A stretch of 64,000 nt of DNA. Origin: Acephala macrosclerotiorum. Lineage: Eukaryota; Ascomycota; Leotiomycetes; Helotiales; Mollisiaceae. The translations under genes were made by a program, and so were the position numbers. Every line of letters starts with the position of its first letter. The stretch's first letter is position 1. Below the pieces are notes generated by a model. The model was not told the origin of the DNA, did not search any database, and saw only the letters and a list, made by a program, of their open reading frames with translations. The stretch is from the NCBI GenBank assembly GCA_014904845.1, contig MU119332.1, forward strand, positions 85,728 through 149,727. The letters are read 5' to 3'. Shown here piece after piece: positions 1-10,626 of this stretch.

Positions 1-2
1 AG

Positions 3-1580
3 ATGTCTACAGGCTTTGTAACGGGAGGCTTAGTCTTTGGCCATGGCCCAAGCAGCACACTACTCGCAGCTTCTTATTCAGATGGCGAGCTAGTACTCTT
101 TGATACTTTTGAAGGCGCCGTCAAAGAGAAAACCCTCGCATATGCACAGACTCTTGCTAGCTCGCCTGACGGGCGGACGATCGCCTGCGGAGACTCAGCT
201 GGTACGATTCAATTGTACGACTTTGAGACACTGAAGCTGTTATATCGTATAAACTCGGATGAGTATGCAGTCAAAGCTCTGGCATTTAGCGGAGATAATT
301 ATCGACTGCTGGACATCAGAGGATCAGACTGCAGAGTCTGGGACCCCACAGTTCTTGTCCGGCAGGAAGCAGATGATGCGAACAGCGATACGATTTCTAT
401 ATCAACAGCACCGCAGGAAATGAGGCTAGAGTCTTCCGAAGAAGTGGTCTTAATCACTTCACTAGTGTGCCACGAGAAAGGCGAAGAGCTATTCTGTGGG
501 AAAAATGACGGATCCATTTGGATGTATGAAGCAAAATCTGGGAGGCAGCTTGAAAAGCTGTTCAGCCACGCCAATGGAGTCTCTATCATAGGGCTCGTCC
601 TCGATCATGCCAATCAAATTTTGAGCAGCATAGACTCACCGAGTCGAGTCATGGCTCATTGCTTGACCTATCAACAGAAATCTTGGAGAGCTTCGAAGAC
701 TACTTTCGATCATCGTATTGGTGTAGCAGTAGATCAGCTGTTGAGCAACAGAGGGAACACACGAATGCTTGTGTGCTCGACTCAAAAAGACATACTTTAC
801 TCCGTCACGCCACAGGATAGTACAGTAACACAAGTCAACACCTGGGAAGATCGCGGTCCGTACAGATGGGCAAGCCACCCTTCGAATGAGAATCAATTGA
901 TATTGATATTCAATAACACGGCACATTTGTACGATTGGAACAATTTGAAGAGACTCACCCGCCCCGAAGGAATAATCCTGCAAGGGAGCTTGCTCGCTGG
1001 GCTTTCTATTCGATCCATTAATCAGTGCGCGCTCGGATCTCTGATTGTTGCCTCGTTCTGCAAGTCTTTCGGTTTGCAATCAAAGTCCAAGGCTCTGCTA
1101 TGGAATACCTCGGATTTTTCCACGAATGCAGAATCAGCAGCATCCCTTACAAGATATGAATACCTATCTGATCAAGTGCAACTTATCATTGGATCGTACA
1201 GGCAAAAACTGGTATTCTTGGACAACGACGGTTGGATTTGCTCAGTAAACCTAAGTATACCCAGTATCCCAAGTGCCGTTCGCCATTTTTTCATCCCGCG
1301 GGACTGGTTGAACGCAATTGTCGATTTGATGATTGAGGTTATTTCCAATGGAGATATCATATTTGTCAAAAGGCATGAAGTTGCTGTCATCAAACGCGGG
1401 CTTGAAACTAGTGAGCAAGGGCCCATTGCGACTGGACAGCGAGGCTCATTAGTACCCATGAGTCCACGCAGCCCACTGAGCCCAGGGCCAGGGTTATCGT
1501 TTATGGGGAGGGAGAAACCACCTGTATTTGGGGATCCGGGAGCAAGTCATGGAGTCACCAATGGCCCATTTCGAAGGTGA
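3..1580 (+). CDS. WD40-repeat C-terminal region of an NLR-like protein (5' partial)
   Basis: The open frame runs in from the left edge, so the first Met at base 3 is probably internal. The 525 residues read as degenerate WD40 blades: a stretch ending in LYDFETLKLLYRI, then DCRVWDPTVLVR near residue 115, then WMYEAKSGRQLEKL near 180. The last 50 residues are a low-complexity tail rich in Pro, Ser and Gly. In fungal NACHT- or NB-ARC-WD40 proteins (STAND/NLR class), a WDP...LVR segment of this type commonly follows the first blades; that is family knowledge. The NTPase domain would lie upstream, outside this window, so membership of the NLR class is inferred. A plain WD40 scaffold protein is the alternative. 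The repeats are divergent, not the near-identical blades seen in rapidly evolving NLRs. Confidence 0.7.
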   Translation: MSTGFVTGGLVFGHGPSSTLLAASYSDGELVLFDTFEGAVKEKTLAYAQTLASSPDGRTIACGDSAGTIQLYDFETLKLLYRINSDEYAVKALAFSGDNYRLLDIRGSDCRVWDPTVLVRQEADDANSDTISISTAPQEMRLESSEEVVLITSLVCHEKGEELFCGKNDGSIWMYEAKSGRQLEKLFSHANGVSIIGLVLDHANQILSSIDSPSRVMAHCLTYQQKSWRASKTTFDHRIGVAVDQLLSNRGNTRMLVCSTQKDILYSVTPQDSTVTQVNTWEDRGPYRWASHPSNENQLILIFNNTAHLYDWNNLKRLTRPEGIILQGSLLAGLSIRSINQCALGSLIVASFCKSFGLQSKSKALLWNTSDFSTNAESAASLTRYEYLSDQVQLIIGSYRQKLVFLDNDGWICSVNLSIPSIPSAVRHFFIPRDWLNAIVDLMIEVISNGDIIFVKRHEVAVIKRGLETSEQGPIATGQRGSLVPMSPRSPLSPGPGLSFMGREKPPVFGDPGASHGVTNGPFRR

Positions 1581-1709
1581 TTCCTCTTCGGCTGGTGGCT
1601 TAGTTCGTGGCAACTTTCTAACTCCTGGCTTTGTACCATTTATTGCTTCGGGTCTAAGTACAATGAAAACTGTCGATTGTCAGCGAATGTATTTTGTGAT
1701 TAAGGGTCC

Positions 1710-1819
1710 TATTAGGGTGGTCACGTGTTTAATATTATATATCCTCATCTCACCGCTAGACAGGAATACAGATTATGAACACACACTTTACACCCACACT
1801 ATGGCCTTTGCCTGTGATA
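1710..1819. mobile_element. Small non-autonomous transposon (MITE), copy 1 of 2
   Basis: A 110-base element starts TATTAGGG and ends GTGATA. It is flanked on both sides by GGTCC (1705-1709 and 1820-1824), a 5-base target-site duplication. A second copy at 13445-13567 shares most of its sequence, has its own 5-base duplication (GATTC) and ends GTAATA. The terminal inverted repeat is very short (TATTA). No coding capacity. It lies about 130 bases past the stop codon of the WD40 gene. The superfamily cannot be assigned from this. Confidence 0.75.
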
Positions 1820-1824
1820 GGTCC

Positions 1825-2515
1825 TGTCAGTTGAAACAAGGGCTGTTTTACCTGTCTATTTAGGCTATGTCACGGTTCCCCTACCACTATATTATATATA
1901 TAGCTTGTTACCCTTCCTTTCTAAAACCTGTAATTGAGTATATTTTCCCCAACTAATAGTTATAAGCCTGGATTCGCAAAAACCACTTCTCTTATTGTTC
2001 TACTACGCTGACCTCTATTAGTTCACGCTCGATTCCTTTGCTATTCGATTTTAAATAAGTGTCGTAAGGAGCTAGCAGCCGTCTACGAGCTTCGTTCCTT
2101 GTATAGCTCTACTAGTAGTAAAGAGTTCTCTGTTTATCTCCAAGCTCTTAATTCATAGCTATATCTAATACCTTATTACAAAGCTTGCTAAAGGCAAAGG
2201 CAAATCTTAACTCCCTAGCTAGCTAGTCGAGATAACGAGGACACTAAATTAAAGAAGAATAGGAGGAGATTAAGAGGTAGTCTCGAATGTATATAATGGT
2301 ATATCTCCTCCTAGCATGTTCGTCTGTCATGAACGTGACGTTCGGATAACGGCCACTTCCCGTTCCTACCCTCTCTTCAAAGTCTTTTTCTTCCTTCAGA
2401 AACAAAGTACCCAAGTACAACTGTTCGATCTCTCGGTGGGGCTGGCGAGAAGGTCGATTGCGTAACCAGTGGACAGTCTTTCGAACGCCCCTGGCATAGG
2501 ATGCTCCGTTAATTA
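1825..2515. other. AT-rich gene-free stretch, probable repeat relic
   Basis: No gene-like frame is visible. From about 1860 to 2330 the sequence is rich in TA dinucleotides and short runs such as tagctagctag, the texture left by RIP on old repeats. No intact ends or coding remnants could be recognised. The relic reading is inferred from composition only. Confidence 0.35.
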
Positions 2516-2595
2516 TTGCGAATAGAACACAGACAGGACGACATATACGAGGAGAAACTAGTCTGCGGAGTGGTCCATTTTCGTTGGAGGCTTGA

Positions 2596-2868
2596 TCATG
2601 CAGGCTGTGACGTTACCTTCCGACGCCAAGTCAAAATATGTGAAATCGGCAGTAGCGACCTGGACATGTTGCTGCCTGCGACGAGGATGAAGAAAAAGAG
2701 GAGGATAGCCATCAGGATGAATATCATTGCCATTAATGTTCCATCGAATACCCTAGGGGTTTGATCGTCGACCGGAATCGTGCTGTTGGTGATATTCGTG
2801 ATATTGCCCCACAATTCTTGGATCGTGCTTCCAGCCCCAAAGCCTTGGAAACTCGTTATGTCTGCCAT
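2596..2868 (-). CDS. Small single-pass membrane protein, unrecognised
   Basis: A 90-residue frame on the minus strand. The N-terminal 40 residues are polar with three N-glycosylation sequons (NIT, NIT, NST). They are followed by one strongly hydrophobic segment, about residues 45-65 (LMAMIFILMAILLFFFILVAG), and a short basic tail. This order suggests a small type III membrane protein with an external N-terminus. I do not recognise a family. Possible donor sites near the 3' end mean the true C-terminus could differ. It stands alone between two gene-free stretches. It could also be a chance frame, although a clean membrane segment with sequons on one side is not typical of a shadow frame. Confidence 0.4.
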   Translation of the reverse strand: MADITSFQGFGAGSTIQELWGNITNITNSTIPVDDQTPRVFDGTLMAMIFILMAILLFFFILVAGSNMSRSLLPISHILTWRRKVTSQPA

Positions 2869-3257
2869 TTCGATAGGAATAGAATCCGATCAATTAGAAT
2901 AATAGTGCGTGCGTATGACCGAGACGAGATGCTTAGCTTAAACAACGCAGACAACACGGCAAAAAAAGAATAAAAGATCGTGGATAGAAGCAAATTTCAA
3001 CCAAGGTCCCTAGTCGACTTAATGTAAAATCAATATGCATTCTTATCCTAAAGTATCTCGAGGTGACTGTTTGGGCACTACCATCTCTAGCATCCGCGTG
3101 GACACGGATGGAATGATTCTAAAACAAACGATTCGAAACAGGATGCAATTCAACTTAGCACCATCCGCTAATCGAGGGGAGCTCGTGGCGTTCAGAAAAA
3201 GCGATACACCAAAGTATCAGGAACATTCATCGTGATTGAGGAATATGGCAATCGAGA

Positions 3258-3365
3258 GGTCAAAAACGGTCAAGGGCATAATTCTCTAAACTACTCGTTA
3301 GATTTTGCTCGAATTCTACTCTTGTTTCCTATTATAAATTTGCAGAAAGTGCAGGATATTGACAG
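3258..3365. repeat. Dispersed repeat, copy 1 (partner at 22979-23085)
   Basis: About 107 bases align without large gaps to 22979-23085. Shared blocks include GGTCAA at the start, AGAGCATAAT/AGGGCATAAT, TTTGCTCGAA/TCTGCTCGAA and TTTCC near the end. Many differences are C/T or G/A, and this copy is the more AT-rich, as expected if it was mutated by RIP. No terminal repeats or target duplications were found, so the boundaries are approximate. Confidence 0.5.
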
Positions 3366-4241
3366 TCTCTGTGCCGCTTATTTTGCATGGTGGGAGGGGA
3401 GTTAATGAGGTAAGGCACTTGCCAGGCATTGGTTTAAGTCAAGCGTTAACCAAGAACGGGGTGTAATAATGAAAGCCGTCAATTTCTCACGCTCACCAAT
3501 TAGTTGTGCAACTCCTCCACGAGCAATGCTTCAATGCCCATTCTCTAATTGCTTCAATTCTTCGATGCAACCGAACTCCGAAACTATGCTCATAAACGCT
3601 CATGCCACCAACAATGCTTGAATGCCTGCATTGCAACCTCCTAGACTCCATAAAACTGAAAGGCCATACGTGAATGTAATCAACTTCAAGTAACCAGGAA
3701 TAGGTCGAGTAGCCATATCCAGCAGCAGAATTTCCTGTGACAAGTGGGACAATGACAGCGCAGAACTATCTATCGTTCACTTTGTATCGTCACTTGCCGG
3801 TGTCTGGTTTACTTGCTTGTTTTTTTCAATCGTCGTCTTCTGGATTAAGTTTTCTGCGTTTAAAAACCGCGCGTTTTCCATGTTTTCGACCTTGTGGTTA
3901 GCAAGGCTATACAAAGAGGAATTTACTACATACGCGCAGCGGGTTAGCTGCACATGCATCTCGAAGTCCCTCAGAAGTAGATTGACGAAGGCGATTTCCT
4001 TCAGTCAAAATTAGCATATGAATTAATCCAAGCCGATTCTCCGAAGCCTCCTCCAATGCCCTAGCAGTTGTGGGACATTGAAAATTCCATCAATTCTTAC
4101 AAGAGAGAAATACGACTGGGTGCGTTAGAGATACTGACCAGCTCTCTGTCGATCCTTAGGGCAACTATGCTGCCATAATCTGCTAACGCAGCCTGTAATT
4201 ATTTTCGCCTGAACTATCTCCGTGACGTCGTTGACAATTCC
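3366..4241. other. Intergenic, nothing recognised
   Basis: Short frames of 60-65 codons exist on both strands around 3777-4014, but they overlap each other and show no domain, signal or intron pattern. No RNA gene or repeat was seen. Confidence 0.5.
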
Positions 4242-5355
4242 TCATACGCCAGAGTCACTTCCACCAGTTCTCGTGACCATCAGCATCTTGATTTTGAATG
4301 TCCTCAGCGTCGACTTACTTTTCCGTATCTTCTTGTTGTCCCCTGGCGTTCTTCAGTCTCTCCTCGGCCGCCTTTGCCAAAATCTCTCTTCTACTCATTT
4401 GGCTCGGAACCTGTCCGGTGCTCTCGGCACCACCAGCGCTACTTACACCAAGCACAAATTCTCCACCAGTCCAACCACCGTGATCATGAACCTCGGCTTC
4501 CTCACTGTGACCTCCTTCATAATACTCTTCACTGCCGACCGTTTGTCCGCCACTTTTCCAATCAGCAGCAGCGACTTCCTTCTCAATTTGCTTGCACAGA
4601 TCCCAGAAATTGCGGTCGTGAGGGCCCCAAACGTTGTGTGCAAGCTCGTGGCATAGGGTCTTTCGAATCGTCTTGTAGTCTCTGTACCCATCGTATGCAT
4701 CCGTTCGTAGCCTCAACTCGATGACCTCTCCTTGGTTCCTATTCAATCCTAAAGTCCTAGTCGTGCCTTCGGAATTGGATTGTGTATGCTCGATCGGATT
4801 CATCTCGGTAAGAAGAGGTACGGTGAACTTGTGCTTTCGCATGGCCGCCTTAATACCAGCGTCGTCTTTGAGTCTCTGCAAGAACTGCAACGACTTGTCG
4901 GGATTCGGCAGATAGGAAAGAGGTCGCAAGGTTGTGAACGTATACAGACTTTCCTCCTGCTCTCTCTTCGAGTCGCGCGTCTTGTATGCGGAAACCTTCT
5001 GCATAGGTCTGCTTCGTCTGGTTGCTCTTCGGGAGACATGCTCAGCGGCTTTCGCAATAGAACCAGCTTCCTCGACTGTACTTCCAGTCAAGGTGATCTT
5101 CTTGTCCTCGATGGTAGTCAAGAGGAGTTCTGGGTCTTTGAAAGGAACCTTGAGGAGACCGACTTTCGAAATCATGAGCTTCTGGTTGGAAGGTGGGATC
5201 GAGAGCTCGTTCGAGATCTCGTCGGAGAGGTCTGAGATCGTAGCATCGGTGGTGAAATCGAAGGTACGATGCTCTCCCTTATGCGTGAACGTAATAGAAA
5301 CTGTATCCTCGTTGCTGTCAGTGGCGACCTTTTGGTCTTGCATGTCAGTAGCCAT
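4242..5355 (-). CDS. Ubiquitin-like / WLM-domain metalloprotease
   Basis: Start chosen at 5355 (MATDMQDQK) because the 60 upstream in-frame residues look like leader sequence, not protein. Residues about 15-90 form a ubiquitin-like fold (FTHKGEHRTFDFTTDATISD, then LSIPPSNQKLMISKVG). The WLM domain follows, with the zinc protease signature HELAHNVWGPHD near residue 240 (HExxH plus a third His). WLM proteases of the Wss1/SPRTN type act on SUMO- or ubiquitin-linked and DNA-crosslinked proteins; this Ubl-WLM arrangement is the fungal ubiquitin/metalloprotease fusion class. The long frame stops at 4315, but the stop overlaps a perfect donor (GTAAGT at 4313-4318). An intron at 4270-4318, with CTGAT near its acceptor, extends the protein by a short tail ending TGGSDSGV. 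The model gives 354 residues. I see no RanBP2-type zinc finger at the C-terminus. Confidence 0.85.
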
Positions 5356-5547
5356 GTTTGATGGTATCACTGTATGTTTGTATTCAGAAAGGATTGGAAT
5401 AGAAATGGATGTAGCTCGGGGTAGAAAAAAAGTGTTTGTATTCATAGGTAAAGCACATGCGGCGGTGATTCCCTCGAAGTTTCTAGGCAAGTTCGTGCTT
5501 CGTAATCTCGAATCCGGCAATGGCGTTCTTGCCACATGATTCAGCGG

Positions 5548-5730
5548 CTAATTCGCGCTTTCCTGCCGCTCCGGAATTTTTAGCTTAAGCGCGATAGCCG
5601 CCATCCTTTCCAGTTCGCGTCGTTGCGTGTCCTTATTGACTGCTGGCAATGAATCTTCATTTGCGACTCCCATCGAATCTGCCATTAAATCAGACGAAGA
5701 CGAAGCTGGTCGAGCCCTACAACACTTCAC
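5548..5730 (-). CDS. Short open frame, possible small gene
   Basis: A 60-residue minus-strand frame between the WLM gene and ERD2. The second half is basic and helical (RRELERMAAIALKLKIPE), which is not random-looking, but no family is recognised. It could be an exon of a small spliced gene or leader sequence of the WLM gene. It lies within 60 bases of the ERD2 start on the opposite strand. Confidence 0.22.
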   Translation of the reverse strand: MKCCRARPASSSSDLMADSMGVANEDSLPAVNKDTQRRELERMAAIALKLKIPERQESAN

Positions 5731-5784
5731 TCATTGCCACGTTGTTGCTCAAGTCAAAAACGCTGAGGCGTATCGTTACCCATC

Positions 5785-6558
5785 ATGAATCTTTTCAGAC
5801 TTCTGGGTAAGTGCTTGTCGCAATAGCTACTTTCGGGTGGCAGAGATAGAAACTGACCGGATTTGCAGGAGATATGTCCCATCTAATCTCGATTCTGATA
5901 TTGTTACATAAAATGCACCAAACGAACGTACGTACCTCTCAAGACGAAAACTCAATCAACAGCATCATCAGCAGACACTAGCTAACTAGCTTTTCAGTCA
6001 TGTTCAGGCATATCCTTTAAGTCGCAAGCTCTCTACCTCATTGTCTACGTAACGCGCTATCTCGACCTCTTCTGGACCTTCGGCGATAGCGCCTACAATA
6101 CCATCTTCAAGCTTCTCTTTCTCGGTTCTTCCGGCTACACCATCTACCTTATGACGACTGCCTACAAGCCAACCCACGATCCGAATCTCGATACATTCAG
6201 AGTTCAATACCTTCTGGGAGGATCTTTGGTTCTTGCCGTCATATTCCCATACAAATACACACCTTATGAAATCCTGTGGGCATTCTCGATTTGGCTCGAA
6301 TCGGTAGCCATCCTACCACAGCTCTTCTTGTTGCAACGGACAGGAGAGGCAGAGACAATTACCACGCATTATCTCTTCGCGTTGGGATTGTATAGGGCGT
6401 TATATATCCCCAATTGGATTTACAGATACTTTGTGGAGAGTCATTGGGACTGGATCTCGGTGTTGGCAGGAATCGTACAGACAGTCCTATACTCGGACTT
6501 CTTCTGGATCTACTACACCAAAGTGTTGAAAGGAAAGAAGTTCGCATTGCCAGTATAA
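5785..6558 (+). CDS. ERD2: ER lumen protein-retaining receptor (HDEL receptor)
   Basis: Three exons: 5785-5806, 5869-5927 and 5998-6558, with introns 5807-5868 and 5928-5997. Joined, they give 213 residues, the usual family length. The start MNLFRLLGDMSHLISI and the block SCSGISFKSQALY across the second junction are hallmark ERD2 sequences. They are followed by VYVTRYLDLFW and the multi-pass hydrophobic core through WIYYTKVLKGKKFALPV. ERD2 cycles between Golgi and ER and returns soluble proteins bearing a C-terminal HDEL/KDEL signal to the ER. Only the third exon shows as a long open frame; the first two were recovered from splice signals and frame continuity. The basic C-terminus (KGKK) fits the retrieval signal used by the receptor itself. 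Confidence 0.97.
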
Positions 6559-7032
6559 GCGGCTCGTTGGAGATGGTCGAGAAAGCAACAGCGTGTGAGA
6601 ATAGTATCCGAAGTAAGGAAGAAAGCGATTGAAAAGTTTGCAGAGACGAACGATATGGGTAGTGCTCCAAGAGGGTCAGTCCCCAGGTGGAAGAACAAGA
6701 TGCAGTGCATGGATGGCGTTTGGTATGGGTTGGACCTCGATCCGACGGATGGACCGTTTATTCTTCATCGGTGTTGATGTACAGTATGTAACCATGCATA
6801 GAATTATTACGATCATTTCGATCCCAAGTACTTGTGATAGCACACCCCACAATAGCATGAGGTTAATGCCATACGGAACAGGTAACAATTACGAGCTCAT
6901 CGATCGTCAGCCACGGCCCAGTATTTAATATTTATCAAATTGTCTCTTTTTGCATTCTTTGTATTGTACTAACTTCCCATATATACAGAGCCAACACCAT
7001 GCAGTAAGACAAAAGGAACTCAGAATACAAGA
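6559..7032. other. Convergent 3' intergenic region
   Basis: The tails of ERD2 (plus) and the complex I subunit gene (minus) face each other here. An AT-rich stretch at about 6925-6985 could serve the 3' end of either transcript. No gene is seen. Confidence 0.5.
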
Positions 7033-9540
7033 TCACGATCCGTAGGCGACCTGACCGTGAGGCTTATCGGAAGAATATCCGCTTGCCATGAAGTTCGTCT
7101 CGGGATTGCCTGTCTCCTTAGCTGCGGAGCATCTTGCCATTGTTGGGGAACTGATTTGCCTTATTAGTAATGTAACTTAGAGGTTTGTGGAAAAAAGAAG
7201 AGGAAGAACATACCTTCTTGAAATGACATCCGTGAAGTAAAAGTTCTCAATAACCTTTGTAAGCGGAGCATTGGTTGGCTTGCTACCCTTATTCTGGTCC
7301 ACTAACTGCACCTTGCTCAACTGCTTCAACGCGACCGGCTCAACGATATCGTAGCTTGCCAAAGCAGGACTAATCTCCACCATGCGGTCGCGGAGAGCAG
7401 CGACATCATCGTATGGGAGAGGGGCACCGAGGAATTCGCTGACAGCTCGGATGATCTTCCAGTCAGTTCGTGCGGCGCCTGGTAGTGATACTGCTGCTCG
7501 TGTCATCTGGACTCGTCCTTCGGTGTTGACATATGTGCCGGCCTTCTCAGTGTAAGCGGCACCTGGGAGGACGACGTCAGCGATTTGAGCACCGCGGTCG
7601 CCGTGGTGGCCTTGATAGACAACGAAAGCGTCCTTAGGGATGTCTGCAGCGTTGAATTCATCGGCGCCCAAGAGCCAGACGAACTTGGGCTTTGTGTTGG
7701 CGACCTCGGTGGAAGGGGTGGTGAAGCCAACTTCGTAAGCACCAGCTCTTGATGCAGCACGTTGAAGGACATTGTAACCGTTCCATTCCTCAGTCAAGAA
7801 ATTTGTGGCATTCTTCTCGACAAAAGCACCTACCATCTCGTAGATAGCCTTGGCGTCGGCGTGATCAGTGACACCTGAACCAACAATGATCATTGGTCTC
7901 TTGGCAGCTTGAAGCTTCTTGCCGAATGGACCAGCAAGAGCCTTCTTAAGAGCTGCAGCGTCGGTGCCAAGATGCTCGAACTCGAATGTCGATTTCCAGG
8001 TCTCACCGACAACACCAATCTCAAGATCGGATCGCATCCACTGCTTTCGAATACGAGCGTTCAATCCGGCGGCTTCATGTCGTGGGTTGCTACCAACAAT
8101 GAGGATGGCATCGGCCTCCTCAACACCCCAGATCTTCGAGTTGAAGGTGTAGTTTGATCGAACATCGATACCGTGAGCAATTGGCTGGCTGCCAGAAGGT
8201 TGGTCAAGAGCCAAGTTCTCAGAACCAAGTTTGTTGGCCAGATCCTTCATGGCGACCATCGACTCTACCTCGATCAACTCTCCAGCAATAGCCTTGAACT
8301 CGTTACCCTTTGGTGCGAAGTCCTTGTAAGCCGCACCAATTTCGGTGAGAGCTTGTTCCCAAGTGGCGGGGAAGAACTTGTCGTCCTTTCGAATGAGAGG
8401 AGTTGTAAGTCTCTGGGTCTTCAATCCATCACAGGCGAATCGCGTCTTGTCGTTGATCCATTCCTCGTTGACATCATCGTTCAGTCTGGGAAGGATACGC
8501 ATAACCTCAAGACCTCTCGAATCTACCCGGATATTTGATCCAAGACCGTCAAGGACATCGATCGATTCAGAATGCTTCAACTCCCAAGGACGAGCTCGGA
8601 ACGCGTATGGCTTGGAGGTAAGAGCTCCAACGGGGCACAAGTCGATGACATTGCCAGACATCTCGGAGTCCAAGTTCTTCTCAAGGTATGTGCCAATCTG
8701 CATGTCGTTTCCTCGTCCCGTAGATCCCAACTCTGGCGCTCCAGCAACGTCGTTGGCGAATCGAATACATCTCGTGCAGTGGATACATCGATTCATCGAG
8801 GTCTTAATCAACGGACCAATGTTCTTGTCCTCCGTAGCACGCTTGCCACCAACTTCGTGGAATCGTCCTCTATCGGCTCCATATCGCATCGATTGATCTT
8901 GTAAATCGCACTCTCCTCCCTGGTCGCAAATAGGGCAGTCAAGTGGGTGATTGGCTAACAGAAACTCCATAACACCTTCTCGAGCTTTGTGTGTGAGGGG
9001 CGAATTGGTCTTTACGACCATGCCTGGCTGTACTGGCCACGCACATGATGCAACTGGCTTTGGTGCTCTCTCGACCTCTACCAAGCACATACGACAATTT
9101 CCAGCAATCATAAGTTTTCTATTGTAGGATCAGCGGGTGTTCGTTCGGACCTCGGAACTTCGTAGGACTCACTCATGATAGCAGTACCTAGAAAGCAGTC
9201 AGCAGATGCTCCATATTCATTTTTGAAGTTCGTCTTACCTAGGTATAGTCACTCCAGCCTTCTCGCAAGCTTGAATCAAAGCAGAACCAGCTGTGGCAAT
9301 CATCAACATTTGTCCCATCCCTCTACTCTCAACACCACATACCTTCTATTGAAACCTGCTTGCCATCTGAAGCAAACGTTAGTAATCTCTCCCTTCTCCA
9401 AATCTACAGACTCAATGCGCCTTACCAACAGTAAGCTGGACCTCCGCCTGTCGTCTACTCGACGTCGCAAATGATCGTGCAGCATTGCCGCTCTGCCTGC
9501 TCGTCCGCAGAGCCGAACGTGCCAGAGATTGCCTCAGCAT
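7033..9540 (-). CDS. nuo-78: NADH:ubiquinone oxidoreductase 75-78 kDa subunit, mitochondrial
   Basis: This is the largest iron-sulfur subunit of the complex I peripheral arm. It passes electrons from NADH through [2Fe-2S] and [4Fe-4S] clusters in the matrix. The N-terminal part is split into small exons: a presequence beginning MLRQSLARSALRTSRQSG at 9540, then a ferredoxin-like domain joining as QACEKAGVTIPR, YCYHEKLMIAGNCRMC. Next come the His/Cys cluster HPLDCPICDQGGECDLQD, the [4Fe-4S] motif CIHCTRCIRF, and the molybdopterin-oxidoreductase fold that lacks its cofactor. A last intron (7151-7213) leads to a final exon ending HGQVAYGS at 7033; the apparent stop at 7177 lies inside that intron. 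The protein therefore has about six exons. Family assignment is certain from the motifs; only the exact small-exon borders are by eye. Confidence 0.96.
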
Positions 9541-10626
9541 CGTGTCCTCTCGTCGGCTGGACAGAAAAGAAAGAAGAACGACACTACGTAGTGGCGGGGA
9601 CGAGCGATTGATATCACTTTCTTGACGTTCGAGCTTCGAGTTGATTTCACGCTACTTAGCTTGCCATTAGGAATTGTCCGGGTGTGATTGGAATATTGAC
9701 GAAAGGAAGCCTGTCTCCTTTTGGCTTAGCATGAGTTCGCGAAAAGCTCTACAAATTGAAGATTTCGACAGTAAGAAATCCTTTTCTTTTCTTCATTTAA
9801 ATTGTATTGGGCCGATATTGTGGGAACGCTTGAGCGCAATTGCACTTCGGTGTGATTGTTGCTATCGTCGAGTTCTTCCTCTATCTTGTGCTCTAGAGCA
9901 CGACTTTGAGCGCTGGAATGGATGCAAATGAGAGCTTTTGCTCAACGAATGCGCAACTTACCGCCGGCTGCTACATCTCTCTATTAATAATCTAGGTATG
10001 AGCACATGATCTTCGAGAACGGATAACCGAGTTATCGTCATTTCTTTCGAGAAACGGATAGATTTCGCCGACAGGGGCTGGGATGAGATCTTGTCAAGCA
10101 CATCATCTTGAATCTTATCCATGGTGGAATGGTAGGTGCGACACTTGTTCCATAGCGATTCATCCTCTATCAATAGGTTATTCTACAAAGCAATTGTTTG
10201 TGTTCATCAAACCTAGTGCCAGTCTCAACCTTCTTGTATCATGTGATGCACCTGATGCTGGCTTGTACTGGAAGTCTTGAAGCATTCACTAGATGCCAAT
10301 TCCACCTGTGGCAATTCTGAAAGTCCTTCAATGCCTAGAACATTGTCCTGTTTCAACCTTCGACATGATGCTCTCAATTCATGTTCATTTTCATTTCATG
10401 CTTCCGCGAAAAGTCATTTCACGAGCGAGGAGGACCTTTTGGAAAATAGCGGTCCATTCGTCCATAATGCACTCTCTACCACTTTCTGATTCTCAAAAAA
10501 ATAAAAAATAAAAATAAAAAAAAATAAAAAAAATAAATTCCCTTTTCATTGTTCTTACCCTCATGGGACATTCATCCTGCCACCCATGCTGCCTATTCTC
10601 ATAAATCTAGCCATCCAATGCGTGGA
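9541..10626. other. Intergenic, nothing recognised apart from an A-rich tract
   Basis: Holds the promoter of the complex I gene. An A/T-only tract of runs of A broken by single T lies at about 10495-10538. Frames of 60-85 codons on both strands overlap each other and lack features. Confidence 0.5.

Noticed and set aside
4934..5539. 201-codon plus-strand frame over the WLM protease gene
   Set aside because: Opposite strand to the HELAHNVWGPHD exon; no recognisable domain.
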